The notes under the pieces are model-generated. The model was not told the DNA's origin, did not search any database, and saw nothing but the letters and a program-made list of their open reading frames with translations. 51,992 nt of DNA from an uncultured Lachnospiraceae bacterium (GTDB lineage: Bacteria > Bacillota > Clostridia > Lachnospirales > Lachnospiraceae): NCBI GenBank assembly GCA_910583615.1, contig CAJTXP010000028.1:1-51992 (forward strand). Reading direction: 5' to 3'. Position numbers and translations under genes: made by a program. Below, piece by piece: positions 31,631 through 39,971 of this stretch (its first letter is position 1; the number at the start of each line of letters is the position of its first letter).

Positions 31631-31679
31631 ACTCTCTTTAGCTTTCTGTTTACGGTAATTGTTCTGTGCGAAACAGTTT

Positions 31680-31955
31680 CTATTTTCCAAACGCCGCCTT
31701 CAGCTTCTCCTCCATCTCTTTTACGGACACCATATTCTGGATGCCGATGGCCTTTCCTGCCTTTTCCGCGTTGGACACAAGGTCCGCGCTGCACACGAAC
31801 AGGTCCGCCGCACCCGGCATCACGTCATCGATGGTGGAGTGGACGACTTCCACTCCGCTGATCCCCAGATTGGCAAGCGCCTTTTTCACATTCATCTCCA
31901 TCACAAAGGACGTTCCAAGACCAGAACCGCAGAAACACATAATTTTGTTAATCAT
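31680..31955 (-). CDS. PTS IIB component, ascorbate/lactate-type (UlaB-like)
   Basis: A 91-aa cytoplasmic phosphocarrier. The P-loop CFCGSGLGTS near the N-terminus holds the phospho-acceptor Cys (Cys9), followed by the Rossmann-like fold (VEVVHSTIDDV, ADLFVCSADLV). It takes phosphate from IIA and passes it to the sugar bound by IIC. It is the last gene of the IIA-IIC-IIB set, 118 nt after IIC, and has its own strong ribosome site (TGGAGGATTGAAAA). Confidence 0.9.
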   Translation of the reverse strand: MINKIMCFCGSGLGTSFVMEMNVKKALANLGISGVEVVHSTIDDVMPGAADLFVCSADLVSNAEKAGKAIGIQNMVSVKEMEEKLKAAFGK

Positions 31956-32073
31956 TTTTCAATCCTCCATTTTAGTTCCGCATCTTCCCTCACTTCGTTC
32001 CGTAAAATCCTTCCGGGGCTTCTTACGGGCAGATGCTGTTTTTTTGTTTAAATTTATCAGTCTTACAGTATCA

Positions 32074-33447
32074 TCATTTTCCCCTGCCAATGGTATAGTT
32101 GTAGATGATCGGCAGAAGGAAAAGAATCACCACAATGACCATTAAGGTATTGCCTGTGACCACTTTGATCAGATTGCCGAACACGATACCCACCAGCGTA
32201 AAATCCGTATCGGAGAAGGTCGTGTTGGCAAAGCCCATAGCTCCCAGGATCGGATACAGCCCCGCCGCCAGGAAGGTGGCCACAATACCATGGACAAAAG
32301 CTCCGGTCACACAGCCTTTCAGTCCTCCGGTGGCATTTCCGCAGACGCCCGCCGTCGCCCCGCAGAAGAAGTGAAGCACCGCACCGGGCAGGATGATGGC
32401 AACCGCGATCCCGGCCTGGCCCATAAGCGCCAGCACGGCCAGAGCGACAATACCGCCCACGAAAGAACAGAAGAATCCGATCAGCACCGCGTTGGGCGCA
32501 AAGGGAAATACCGTCGGACAGTCCAGCGCCGGTTTTGCATTAGGCACCAGCTTTTCGGAAATTCCCTTAAAGGCGGGAACCACTTCGTTGATCAGCATAC
32601 GCACGCCGGAGAGCACGATATAGATCCCTGCGGAAAAGGTGATGGACTTAATGATGGAGTACAAAACCCAGTTATCACCGGCGAAGATCTCCGCGGCTGC
32701 CTCCGGGCTGGTAAATACGGCTACGCCGGAAACGACAATGTAGCACAAAAACATCGCCAGAGCAATGGATATGGTATTTTCACGAAGGAAGGACAGTCCC
32801 TGGGGGAAACGAATATCCTCCGTTGTCGTCGTCTTTTCATCACGCCCGAACAACTTGCCGATCTGGGCGCTCAGCCAATAGCAGCCGCTTCCAAAATGCC
32901 CGAGAGCCAGGGAATCGTCTCCAACGACTTTGCGCATGGTCGGCTGCATCAGCGCCGGAAAGACTGCCATAACAAGCCCCATGAGAAGCGCCCCTGTGAA
33001 GATCAGCGCCGGTCCCTGAAGCCCCGCGATGGACATAAGAATCGCCACCAGGCAGGACATATACAGGGCATGATGTCCTGTTAAAAAGATAAATTTTAGT
33101 TTTGAAAAACGCGCCAGCACCAGATTAAAGCACATACCGAGGGCAAAGATCGACGCCGTCTGCACCGCATAATCGGTCAGCCCCAGAGAGGTGATTGCCT
33201 CATTATTGGGAACGACGCCCTCTACGCCGAACGCGCTCTGAAACAGTTCTCCGAACGGAATGATCGCGTCCTGTACAACGTCGGCGCCTGCATTCAGCAC
33301 GATAAAGCCGAGGATCGTCTTAATGGTTCCTTTAAAGCAGGTCTGGACATCTTTTTTCTGAAGCAGCAGACCCAGAAGCGCGATCAGTCCTACAAATATG
33401 GCAGGCGTGGATAAAACCTGCTGAATAAAATTTAATATCGTCAACAT
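32074..33447 (-). CDS. PTS IIC permease, ascorbate-type (UlaA/SgaT-like)
   Basis: A 457-aa membrane permease with about eleven hydrophobic helices. The family pattern is visible in FIVLNAGADVVQDAIIPFGE, FLTGHHALYMSCLVAILMS and LHFFCGATAGVCGNATGG, all typical of the ascorbate (SgaT/UlaA) PTS family. It transports and phosphorylates L-ascorbate or a related acid sugar; the substrate here is inferred from family only. The start at 33447 follows AAAGGAGAAAAGGAAA. It lies 16 nt after the IIA gene and before IIB on the same strand. No ula catabolic enzymes (lactonase, decarboxylase) are in the window. Confidence 0.9.
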   Translation of the reverse strand: MLTILNFIQQVLSTPAIFVGLIALLGLLLQKKDVQTCFKGTIKTILGFIVLNAGADVVQDAIIPFGELFQSAFGVEGVVPNNEAITSLGLTDYAVQTASIFALGMCFNLVLARFSKLKFIFLTGHHALYMSCLVAILMSIAGLQGPALIFTGALLMGLVMAVFPALMQPTMRKVVGDDSLALGHFGSGCYWLSAQIGKLFGRDEKTTTTEDIRFPQGLSFLRENTISIALAMFLCYIVVSGVAVFTSPEAAAEIFAGDNWVLYSIIKSITFSAGIYIVLSGVRMLINEVVPAFKGISEKLVPNAKPALDCPTVFPFAPNAVLIGFFCSFVGGIVALAVLALMGQAGIAVAIILPGAVLHFFCGATAGVCGNATGGLKGCVTGAFVHGIVATFLAAGLYPILGAMGFANTTFSDTDFTLVGIVFGNLIKVVTGNTLMVIVVILFLLPIIYNYTIGRGK

Positions 33448-33463
33448 TTTCCTTTTCTCCTTT

Positions 33464-33898
33464 TTAGTGACTTGCAAAATACTGATACAGATGGTCCGCG
33501 TCCGGCGCTGTGAGAATCCGCTCCACTGCCTCTTCATCGGACAGAAGCTCCGAAATCTCCATCAGCGCGTCCAGATGGCTGTCGGAATCCTTCGCCGCCA
33601 GCGTGACGAACAGGCGCGCCGGTACATTCTTTCCGTCAAATACCACCTTGTTCCGAAATAAGGTCACGCCGATCTGTGTCTTCAACGCCCCCTGCTCCGG
33701 CCTTGCATGAGGAAGCGCGATGTTATCCGCGATCACGATATAGGGCCCCATCTTTTCCACATTGGATATGATTTCCTCCTTATAGCGGGCTTCCACATAT
33801 CCGTGTTCTTCCAGCGGTTTTACCGCTGTCCGTATGGCCTCCTTCCAGTCCGCCGCCGCATCACAGATCTGCACATTTTCTTTTTTTAACAGTTCCAT
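33464..33898 (-). CDS. PTS IIA component (mannitol/fructose superfamily, UlaC-like)
   Basis: A 144-aa EIIA domain. The phospho-His is in IALPHARPEQGAL, and the fold is recognisable from YIVIADNIALPHAR and LFVTLAAKDSDSHLDALMEI. It relays phosphate from HPr to the IIB protein encoded two genes later. First gene of the PTS operon, with GGAGGCAACTGT before the start, 51 nt downstream of a long stem-loop. Confidence 0.9.
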   Translation of the reverse strand: MELLKKENVQICDAAADWKEAIRTAVKPLEEHGYVEARYKEEIISNVEKMGPYIVIADNIALPHARPEQGALKTQIGVTLFRNKVVFDGKNVPARLFVTLAAKDSDSHLDALMEISELLSDEEAVERILTAPDADHLYQYFASH

Positions 33899-33948
33899 AC
33901 AGTTGCCTCCTATTTTAAGTTCCGCAACTCCCCTTCCAGCCCCCTGGA

Positions 33949-33992
33949 CCGGGAGGATTTCCAGCCGCCAAAGTGTCAGGAAATCCTCCCGG
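33949..33992. promoter_or_regulatory. 14-bp stem-loop in the PTS operon leader
   Basis: CCGGGAGGATTTCC (33949-33962) pairs perfectly with GGAAATCCTCCCGG (33979-33992) around a 16-nt loop, between the PRD regulator gene and the PTS IIA start. It has no U-run, so it could be an intercistronic processing or attenuation structure or a protein-binding dyad. The rest of 33899-34140 shows nothing I can assign. Confidence 0.6.
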
Positions 33993-34140
33993 GGGTCTGT
34001 CTGGTTTATTGCTGTATTTTGTCAGGCGCCGGTACTGTTTCGGCTCCTTCGTTCTGATCATATCCTACCATTGAAATCTTCCGAACAGAAGTCCAGGTAT
34101 CGTATCCGTTTTTTGCAAACACTGTATGGGAGAAAAGGGA

Positions 34141-36168
34141 TTATGCCAGTAATTCTTTCATCAGATAATAAATCTCTGCAGCGGAGCCGCACCCCTCGAT
34201 CCGGCTTAAAAAATCCGTCCCGCTCAGAAGCTGAAGGATATCCTGCAGGATCTTCAGATGCTTCTCCTGATCTTCTGCCGCCAGTATCATGACCACCTTC
34301 GCCTGCCGCAGTTCCGAATAAACGACCGGTTCCCGAAAAACCGCCAGCGACAGATCCAGACAGTTCACTCCGTCCTCCGGCTTGGCATGGGCAAGAATGA
34401 CGTCCCTTGTCAAAAACATATACGGTCCATAATACTGCAGCTGACTGACGATGGTATTCAGATAATTTTTCTCAATGCTCTTATAATCCAGCAGGCATCG
34501 GCCTGCCATACGGATACTGTCCTGCCAGGAATCCGTTTTTTCATAAATATGGATACGGGAAACATCCAGAATGCTCATCAGGTCATTTTCCTGTGTTTCT
34601 GCTCCTTCCAGATACTCCATACTGCCCTGAATAAATGCCGTCAGATCCTTCCGAAGATCTTCATGATCTTCCGGACGTACGTATTTTTTTATCACACGGA
34701 ACAGCTGTTCCCGGCGGGCCGTCACATTTTTCGGGAGGACCACCCGATGATTCAGAATGCTGCTCCGATCAAATTCCGTCAAAATCGGGTGCACAGTGAT
34801 CACCGGAACCACGGTGTTGATTTTCACTGTGGAGATCACCAGATCGCAGATATTCTGTATGTTTACCATGTCGACCACTGCCCGTACATCCACGATCTCC
34901 GCAAATGGAAGAAGCTTCTGAATCTCCCTTTTCAGCATATTTCCGGTGGAAATTCCGTTGACGCAGACGATCAGGATACGCAGCCTGTCATCCTCACGTT
35001 TTGAGATCTTCAGAAACGCCCCGAAATGCAGGGCAAGGTACGCGATTTCGCCGTCCGGTACGGGAAAGCCGATCGTCTCTTCCAGTCTTCCGGCGGCGAT
35101 CCTGGTCAGTGCACACAGCTCCGGGTACTCATGAAGGATATCGTTCCCGATGATATTTCCGATCTGTACGCCGAACTTATAACGGTACATGGAAGTATTC
35201 AGATGGACAAAAAGCGCCCGCTCCAGCTCTTCCCTCTGCTCAAAAAAGATGCAGGCAACCTTTTCAAAGTCAGAGATCAGCGTCCTGGTCAGATCATGGA
35301 TATATTGTTTGGAATTGCTCTCAAAATATGCATCCGGCACAATATTGACCCGGGATCCCAGCAGATGCAGAGACAGATAGATCTGCTCCTCCGGCGCAAG
35401 ATCCGGGAAATACTGCCGGACCAGAGCGCATTCTTTTGTCTTTGCGATCTCTGTCTCCTTCAGTCCTGCCATGGGAATCCGGTCCTTATCCCGGTACATG
35501 ACCGGAAGCAGCGCCGCCAGGGAAAGCAGCGCTCCGTCTACATAGCTGATCCCAAGGCCATGCTCGATCTCCTTGAGCTTCTCATAACCGTCCTCAATCT
35601 CTTCCCTTCGGAAAAACGTGATCGTCCCTCCGCTGAACAGCGCCATCAGCTCGTGAAAATACAGCAAGAATAAAGCGCGGATTCTTATGGGCTCTCCGGA
35701 CAGATAATATCCCCGTTTTGCCTGATAGTTCAGCTTCAGGTCATACTGTTTCAGACAATCCGCCGCTTCTTTCAGATCGCTGAAAATCGTATTTCTGCTG
35801 ACCCCGCAGCAGTCCGTCAGTTGTTCCAGATAGACCGAACGGCTTTCATAGATTACACAGCAGATAATGACCTTTACCCGCTCCTCCGGCGAAAAGATAT
35901 AGATCTGTTCCTGTTCATCCGATCCCAGCATGTTCTGAATCAGCGGCCTTTCGCCGTGGGGAATCAGGATTCCCTTTTCCCGAATTACCTCAAGAGGCGA
36001 AAGCTCCGACTGCTCCAGCCAGAGATTGATCTTGCAGATATCATAATACACGGTTCTCTTTGATACTTTCATCTCTGCACCGATCTGTTCCGTCGTGATA
36101 TACTTTGTCTGGGTCAGCAAAAAATTCAGGATCTGTTTGCAACGGGCGTTGATATACAGCAATGCCAT
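34141..36168 (-). CDS. PRD-containing PTS regulator (BglG/MtlR type) with IIB and IIA domains
   Basis: A 675-aa transcription activator. N-terminal HTH (YITTEQIGAEMKVSKRTVYY), then PRD1 and PRD2 (about 180-390, with conserved His in LYFHELMAL and ALHFGAFL), a IIB-like domain (LRILIVCVNGISTGNML, Cys present) and a C-terminal IIA domain (ILAHAKPEDGVN, His present). PTS enzymes phosphorylate these domains to tell the regulator whether substrate is available. The start at 36168 follows AAAGGAGGAGTCGTC. It precedes the PTS genes on the same strand and is their probable activator, the usual arrangement for ascorbate-type PTS loci. Confidence 0.9.
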   Translation of the reverse strand: MALLYINARCKQILNFLLTQTKYITTEQIGAEMKVSKRTVYYDICKINLWLEQSELSPLEVIREKGILIPHGERPLIQNMLGSDEQEQIYIFSPEERVKVIICCVIYESRSVYLEQLTDCCGVSRNTIFSDLKEAADCLKQYDLKLNYQAKRGYYLSGEPIRIRALFLLYFHELMALFSGGTITFFRREEIEDGYEKLKEIEHGLGISYVDGALLSLAALLPVMYRDKDRIPMAGLKETEIAKTKECALVRQYFPDLAPEEQIYLSLHLLGSRVNIVPDAYFESNSKQYIHDLTRTLISDFEKVACIFFEQREELERALFVHLNTSMYRYKFGVQIGNIIGNDILHEYPELCALTRIAAGRLEETIGFPVPDGEIAYLALHFGAFLKISKREDDRLRILIVCVNGISTGNMLKREIQKLLPFAEIVDVRAVVDMVNIQNICDLVISTVKINTVVPVITVHPILTEFDRSSILNHRVVLPKNVTARREQLFRVIKKYVRPEDHEDLRKDLTAFIQGSMEYLEGAETQENDLMSILDVSRIHIYEKTDSWQDSIRMAGRCLLDYKSIEKNYLNTIVSQLQYYGPYMFLTRDVILAHAKPEDGVNCLDLSLAVFREPVVYSELRQAKVVMILAAEDQEKHLKILQDILQLLSGTDFLSRIEGCGSAAEIYYLMKELLA

Positions 36169-36298
36169 GACGACTCCTCCTTTCCCGTCTGTTCTCAGGA
36201 TTTCCTTAAGGAGCATTATATAAAACAGAACCTGAAAATACAACAGGCGGGAAATCCAACCTGCTGCACGGGATTTTTGCAAAATTTGAAATTACCTG

Positions 36299-36329
36299 TT
36301 GACACTCACGGAACGTCATAGGTTAAAGT
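36299..36329 (+). promoter_or_regulatory. MerR-type promoter with 19-bp spacer
   Basis: TTGACA (36299-36304), 19-bp spacer, TAAAGT (36324-36329). The over-long spacer, with ACGGAACGT at its middle, is the classic MerR-family operator architecture, where the regulator twists the DNA to align the two elements. It drives the MerR/TipAS gene itself, so autoregulation is expected. Confidence 0.8.
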
Positions 36330-36359
36330 AAAGATATCAAGAACAGGAGGCGAATTGCC

Positions 36360-37208
36360 ATGAGAACCGTAAAGGAAGTATCCGATTTGACAGGTATCAG
36401 CGTACGCACGCTCCACTATTATGACGAAATCGGGCTGCTGAAGCCGACGAATAAAAGCGAAGCGGGATACCGGCTTTATGACGATAAAGCGCTGGAAGCA
36501 TTACAGCAGGTATTGTTCTTCCGTGAATTTGATATTCCCTTGAAGGAAATCAAAGCAATCGTTGAGAATCCGGCTCTTGACAGAAACCAGATTCTGCAAA
36601 TGCAGAGGAACATGCTGACAGCCAAAAAAGAGCGTATGGAGCGCCTGATTGCCAGCATTGACGACATTCTGAAAGGAGAAAATAAAATGGATTTTGCAGT
36701 TTTCAGTAAAACAGAGATGGAAGAAATGTTCCAGACAATGATTGAACATATGCCGGAGAACATAAGAGATATCGCGGTCAAAGAATTTGGAAGCATCGAA
36801 CGCTGGAAAGCGCATTATATGGAAGCGGTGTCTTCGGAAAAAATGCAGAAAGGCTATGCGAAGGTCGTCGAATGGTACGGCGGAAAAGACAAATTTTTAT
36901 CTGTCGCTCAGAATCCCGTCAGCAAAGAAGTTGCAGAAAGCTATCAAAGACGGCTGGAAGCAATTTTACAAAAACTGGCCGCAAAGCAAACATGTCCCGT
37001 GGATTCGTTTGAAGTAAAAGAGATTGTCGGCGAATACGGTTTTATTATGAAGAAGTTTTCACAGATCAAAGAGGAGAAAGGACTCATGCTGGCACAGGCG
37101 CAGTACTACCGCAACGAAAATGTCAGACGGATGACGGATGAAAAATATGGAGACGGAGCTTCGGATTTTTTTGCGCGGGCGATGGAGGCTTTTTACGGGA
37201 AGGAATAA
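36360..37208 (+). CDS. MerR-family regulator with TipAS antibiotic-recognition domain
   Basis: A 282-aa activator. MerR winged helix in residues 1-70 (MRTVKEVSDLTGISVRTLHY, GYRLYDD), a coiled coil to about 110, then a TipAS-type helical domain (about 140-275, with YGDGASDFFARAMEAFYG at the end). TipAS domains bind thiopeptides or albicidin-like compounds, so it probably senses a peptide antibiotic. No efflux pump or other target gene adjoins; the promoter architecture indicates self-activation. A long (TipAL) and a short (TipAS) form occur in Streptomyces by internal initiation. Here GAAAGGAGAAAATAAAATG at about 36676 could similarly start a protein at the methionine after GEN K, giving a TipAS-only form. 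Confidence 0.88.
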   Translation: MRTVKEVSDLTGISVRTLHYYDEIGLLKPTNKSEAGYRLYDDKALEALQQVLFFREFDIPLKEIKAIVENPALDRNQILQMQRNMLTAKKERMERLIASIDDILKGENKMDFAVFSKTEMEEMFQTMIEHMPENIRDIAVKEFGSIERWKAHYMEAVSSEKMQKGYAKVVEWYGGKDKFLSVAQNPVSKEVAESYQRRLEAILQKLAAKQTCPVDSFEVKEIVGEYGFIMKKFSQIKEEKGLMLAQAQYYRNENVRRMTDEKYGDGASDFFARAMEAFYGKE

Positions 37209-37270
37209 GTCAAAAACCCCGCCGGAATCGCGGAAAGGAACAGGTCAAAGACCCCGCTGGAATCGCAGAA
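37201..37270 (+). repeat. Two tandem 35-nt units at the 3' end of the MerR gene
   Basis: Units 37201-37235 and 37236-37270 match at 30 of 35 positions; the first contains the MerR stop codon. Each holds a short CCGC...GCGG-type dyad. The copy number is only two, so slippage or local duplication is the simplest explanation. Confidence 0.75.
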
Positions 37271-37297
37271 CATTAAATTTGTTTCATCAATGAACAG

Positions 37298-37335
37298 AAA
37301 AGGGCAGGAAATCTTGGAGAGGAGTCCTGCTCTTT
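37298..37335 (+). terminator. Terminator of the MerR/TipAS gene
   Basis: AAAGGGCAGGA and TCCTGCTCTTT pair over 11 bp with one wobble. The T-run after the stem is short (CTCTTTAG). Confidence 0.65.
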
Positions 37336-37375
37336 AGTTCTTTTCTGCTGCCATAAAACAAATCCACTCACATCT

Positions 37376-37672
37376 CTATTCGTCAAATGTTTCCTTTTCC
37401 AGAATCAGGTGCTTTGCATTCGTATATTCTCCCACGGTTGTCTCCATCGCCTCGCAGGCTTTCTCCAGAGACAGTCCAAGGGTCCGTATGACCGACTCCA
37501 CGTTTTTCACAAGTCTTCTGGCTTCGCCGATTTTTACCCCTCTCGACTCACCCTTCAGTATACCGATTTTCTCGCCTTTCAACACACCGATTCTCTCGCC
37601 CTTCCGCACGCCCCTTGCTTCACTTTCTCTCATCAGGATATCATGTTCAAATTCCAGCACCTTTCCGCCCAT
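37376..37672 (-). CDS. Predicted intragenic short C-terminal protein of Rpn copy 1 (98 aa)
   Basis: Inside the Rpn gene and in the same frame, AAAGGAG is followed after 8 nt by ATG (start at 37672, Met262), an ideal ribosome site. The product would contain only the C-terminal part (MGGKVLEFEHDILMRES onward, with the GE+IG repeats). E. coli rpn genes make such short C-terminal proteins (RpnS) that restrain the full-length toxin. I infer the same here. The site is conserved in copy 2. Confidence 0.55.
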   Translation of the reverse strand: MGGKVLEFEHDILMRESEARGVRKGERIGVLKGEKIGILKGESRGVKIGEARRLVKNVESVIRTLGLSLEKACEAMETTVGEYTNAKHLILEKETFDE

Positions 37673-38455
37673 ATCACAAACTCCTTTCTGTATCCTCTCT
37701 TTTCCATATGCCAGATGGTTGACGATTGTTTCAATCAGCCTCTTTAATTCCGTAAAATCATAATCTGAAAGCCGATGACAATCACGCAGAGCATTAAGTT
37801 TCTGATAGATGCACTGATACTCTTCCAGAAAATCCCGAAGTTTTTCCTCATCCTCTTCAATCTCTTTCAGAACCGCTTCATATCTCATGATATAATAGGG
37901 AAGGAAAAACAGCAGCTTTTTCCGAAAGATATCTTCAAAATCATACCGATTCACTTTGACGATCGGTGTCCGGTAATCAACAACCGTTCCGTCCGGAAAT
38001 TTCATATGTACCACCAGAAAATCCGGCGTTCGATCCGTATACCGAAGATAAAGAACACAGGAATGCGGATAATCAATCGTATACTCATATCCCGATTTCT
38101 CCGCATGTTTTAGGGCAATCAGGAAATCATATTCGATCATACGGATCGCCATGGTGCCGTCCGGGCTGCTCTGGCACTCCACATGATAATATTTATCTGC
38201 AATCTTCAGATAAGAATCCGTGATTACTTTGTCTTCCATGATCTCCAGATGTTCATTCTGAAGCGCCGTCACAGGTTCTGAATCCGGATACTGTTTGCCA
38301 AACACTTCATTGATCAGCGGAATGACCAGGTGCGGCATTTTATCGATCATCGTGCGGAACACATCGTCGTATACGGTTCCACTCTTTGATTTTTCTTCAG
38401 CAGACGGTACCTCCTGCTGCCGGTGGAAACGGCCGATTTTCTCTTTTTCGTCCAT
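37376..38455 (-). CDS. Rpn/PD-(D/E)XK nuclease family protein, copy 1
   Basis: A 359-aa member of the Rpn (recombination-promoting nuclease, also annotated transposase-like PD-(D/E)XK) family. The nuclease core includes YDDVFRTMIDKMPHLVIPLI, LEIMEDKVITDSYLKI and YHVECQS (the E-x-Q variant of ExK). After residue 260 comes a charged C-terminus with short GE+IG-type repeats (KGERIGVLKGEKIGILKGES). Such proteins nick or degrade DNA; E. coli Rpn proteins act in phage defence. It is nearly identical to copy 2 (38756-39805) except for an 8-residue insertion in the repeats and a different last dozen residues. An internal ribosome site and ATG (37672) predict a separate 98-aa product. Its upstream region lacks the promoter seen at copy 2. 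Confidence 0.88.
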   Translation of the reverse strand: MDEKEKIGRFHRQQEVPSAEEKSKSGTVYDDVFRTMIDKMPHLVIPLINEVFGKQYPDSEPVTALQNEHLEIMEDKVITDSYLKIADKYYHVECQSSPDGTMAIRMIEYDFLIALKHAEKSGYEYTIDYPHSCVLYLRYTDRTPDFLVVHMKFPDGTVVDYRTPIVKVNRYDFEDIFRKKLLFFLPYYIMRYEAVLKEIEEDEEKLRDFLEEYQCIYQKLNALRDCHRLSDYDFTELKRLIETIVNHLAYGKERIQKGVCDMGGKVLEFEHDILMRESEARGVRKGERIGVLKGEKIGILKGESRGVKIGEARRLVKNVESVIRTLGLSLEKACEAMETTVGEYTNAKHLILEKETFDE

Positions 38456-38620
38456 TAGCTTTCTCCCTTATTATACCCTTCTGCACACAGGTCCTGCAAG
38501 AATTTTTCCGTGATTTACGCAATCCAGCGGTCTTCTGCTGAACCTGCATGTCAGAGAACAGTATTTATCTGTAAATGGAATTTCGGAACAGAACGGTTCC
38601 TTTTGATTTCAGATGTGTAT
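37411..38620. repeat. Left copy of a ~1.2-kb tandem duplication
   Basis: Nearly identical to 38785-39971, from codon 347 or so of the Rpn gene through about 165 bp upstream of its start. The two differ by a 24-nt indel in the GE+IG repeats, a 1-nt indel and scattered substitutions upstream. Gene ends outside the repeat differ. Confidence 0.9.
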
Positions 38621-38755
38621 ATTTTCCTTTTCATTATCATCCACAATGATCAGCATAGTTTCTTCATTCAAAATGATCAACAGAGAGCTGTACAGCATTC
38701 CCCAAGAATCACTCCCTTTTATTGAATCATACAGTTTCCATGCCTGTCCTGTGTA

Positions 38756-39022
38756 TCACATACTTTCCTTATTCATGACCAGGCGCTTTGCATTCGTATA
38801 TTCTCCCACGGTTGTCTCCATCGCCTCGCAGGCTTTCTCCAGAGACAGTCCAAGGGTCCGCATGACCGACTCCACGTTTTTCACAAGTCTTCTGGCTTCG
38901 CCAATTTTTACCCCTCTCGACTCACCTTTCAGTATACCGATTCTCTCGCCCTTCCGCACGCCCCTTGCTTCACTTTCTCTCATCAGGATATCATGTTCAA
39001 ATTCCAGCACCTTTCCGCCCAT
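38756..39022 (-). CDS. Predicted intragenic short C-terminal protein of Rpn copy 2 (88 aa)
   Basis: Same AAAGGAG-8 nt-ATG signal as in copy 1, start at 39022 (Met262). The product differs from the copy 1 short protein by the missing 8-residue repeat and the C-terminal tail, so the two short proteins might be specific for their own full-length partners. Inference by analogy to E. coli RpnS. Confidence 0.55.
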   Translation of the reverse strand: MGGKVLEFEHDILMRESEARGVRKGERIGILKGESRGVKIGEARRLVKNVESVMRTLGLSLEKACEAMETTVGEYTNAKRLVMNKESM

Positions 39023-39805
39023 ATCACAAACTCCTTTCTGTATCCTCTCTTTTCCATATGCCAGATGGTTGACGATTGTTTCAATCAGCCTCTTTAATTC
39101 CGTAAAATCATAATCTGAAAGCCGATGACAATCACGCAGAGCATTAAGTTTCTGATAGATGCACTGATACTCTTCCAGAAAATCCCGAAGTTTTTCCTCA
39201 TCCTCTTCAATCTCTTTCAGAACCGCTTCATATCTCATGATATAATAGGGAAGGAAAAACAGCAGCTTTTTCCGAAAGATATCTTCAAAATCATACCGAT
39301 TCACTTTGACGATCGGTGTCCGGTAATCAACAACCGTTCCGTCCGGAAATTTCATATGTACCACCAGAAAATCCGGCGTTCGATCCGTATACCGAAGATA
39401 AAGAACACAGGAATGCGGATAATCAATCGTATACTCATATCCCGATTTCTCCGCATGTTTTAGGGCAATCAGGAAATCATATTCGATCATACGGATCGCC
39501 ATGGTGCCGTCCGGGCTGCTCTGGCACTCCACATGATAATATTTATCTGCAATCTTCAGATAAGAATCCGTGATTACTTTGTCTTCCATGATCTCCAGAT
39601 GTTCATTCTGAAGCGCCGTCACAGGTTCTGAATCCGGATACTGTTTGCCAAACACTTCATTGATCAGCGGAATGACCAGGTGCGGCATTTTATCGATCAT
39701 CGTGCGGAACACATCGTCGTATACGGTTCCACTCTTTGATTTTTCTTCAGCAGACGGTACCTCCTGCTGCCGGTGGAAACGGCCGATTTTCTCTTTTTCG
39801 TCCAT
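38756..39805 (-). CDS. Rpn/PD-(D/E)XK nuclease family protein, copy 2
   Basis: A 349-aa paralogue of copy 1, identical over nearly all of the nuclease domain. It lacks the 8-residue VLKGEKIG repeat of copy 1, and its C-terminus ends AKRLVMNKESM instead of AKHLILEKETFDE. The nuclease core (MEDKVITDSYLK, YHVECQS) is intact, so it is probably active. It has its own promoter (39972-40000), and a run of about 300 nt without terminator separates it from copy 1, so copy 2 transcripts may also supply copy 1. The same internal ribosome site and ATG (39022) is present. The pair is a recent tandem duplication in which the C-terminal repeats have already changed. Confidence 0.88.
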   Translation of the reverse strand: MDEKEKIGRFHRQQEVPSAEEKSKSGTVYDDVFRTMIDKMPHLVIPLINEVFGKQYPDSEPVTALQNEHLEIMEDKVITDSYLKIADKYYHVECQSSPDGTMAIRMIEYDFLIALKHAEKSGYEYTIDYPHSCVLYLRYTDRTPDFLVVHMKFPDGTVVDYRTPIVKVNRYDFEDIFRKKLLFFLPYYIMRYEAVLKEIEEDEEKLRDFLEEYQCIYQKLNALRDCHRLSDYDFTELKRLIETIVNHLAYGKERIQKGVCDMGGKVLEFEHDILMRESEARGVRKGERIGILKGESRGVKIGEARRLVKNVESVMRTLGLSLEKACEAMETTVGEYTNAKRLVMNKESM

Positions 39806-39971
39806 TAGCTTTCTCCCTTATTATACCCTTCTGCACACAGGTCCTGCAAGAATTTTTCCGTGATTTACGCAATCCGGCGGTTTTCTGGCTGAACCTGCAT
39901 GTCAGAGAGCCGTTTTTATCTGTAAATGGAATTTCGGAACAGAACAGTTCCTTTTGATTTCAGATGTGTAT
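38785..39971. repeat. Right copy of the ~1.2-kb tandem duplication
   Basis: See 37411-38620. The right edge falls next to the promoter at 39972-40000, which is not included in the duplicated unit. Between the copies, 38621-38755 contains unique AT-rich sequence and no gene I can support. Confidence 0.9.

Noticed and set aside
37201..37270. Start of a CRISPR-like array (35-nt units)
   Set aside because: The two units are directly adjacent with no spacers, only two copies exist, and no cas genes are near.
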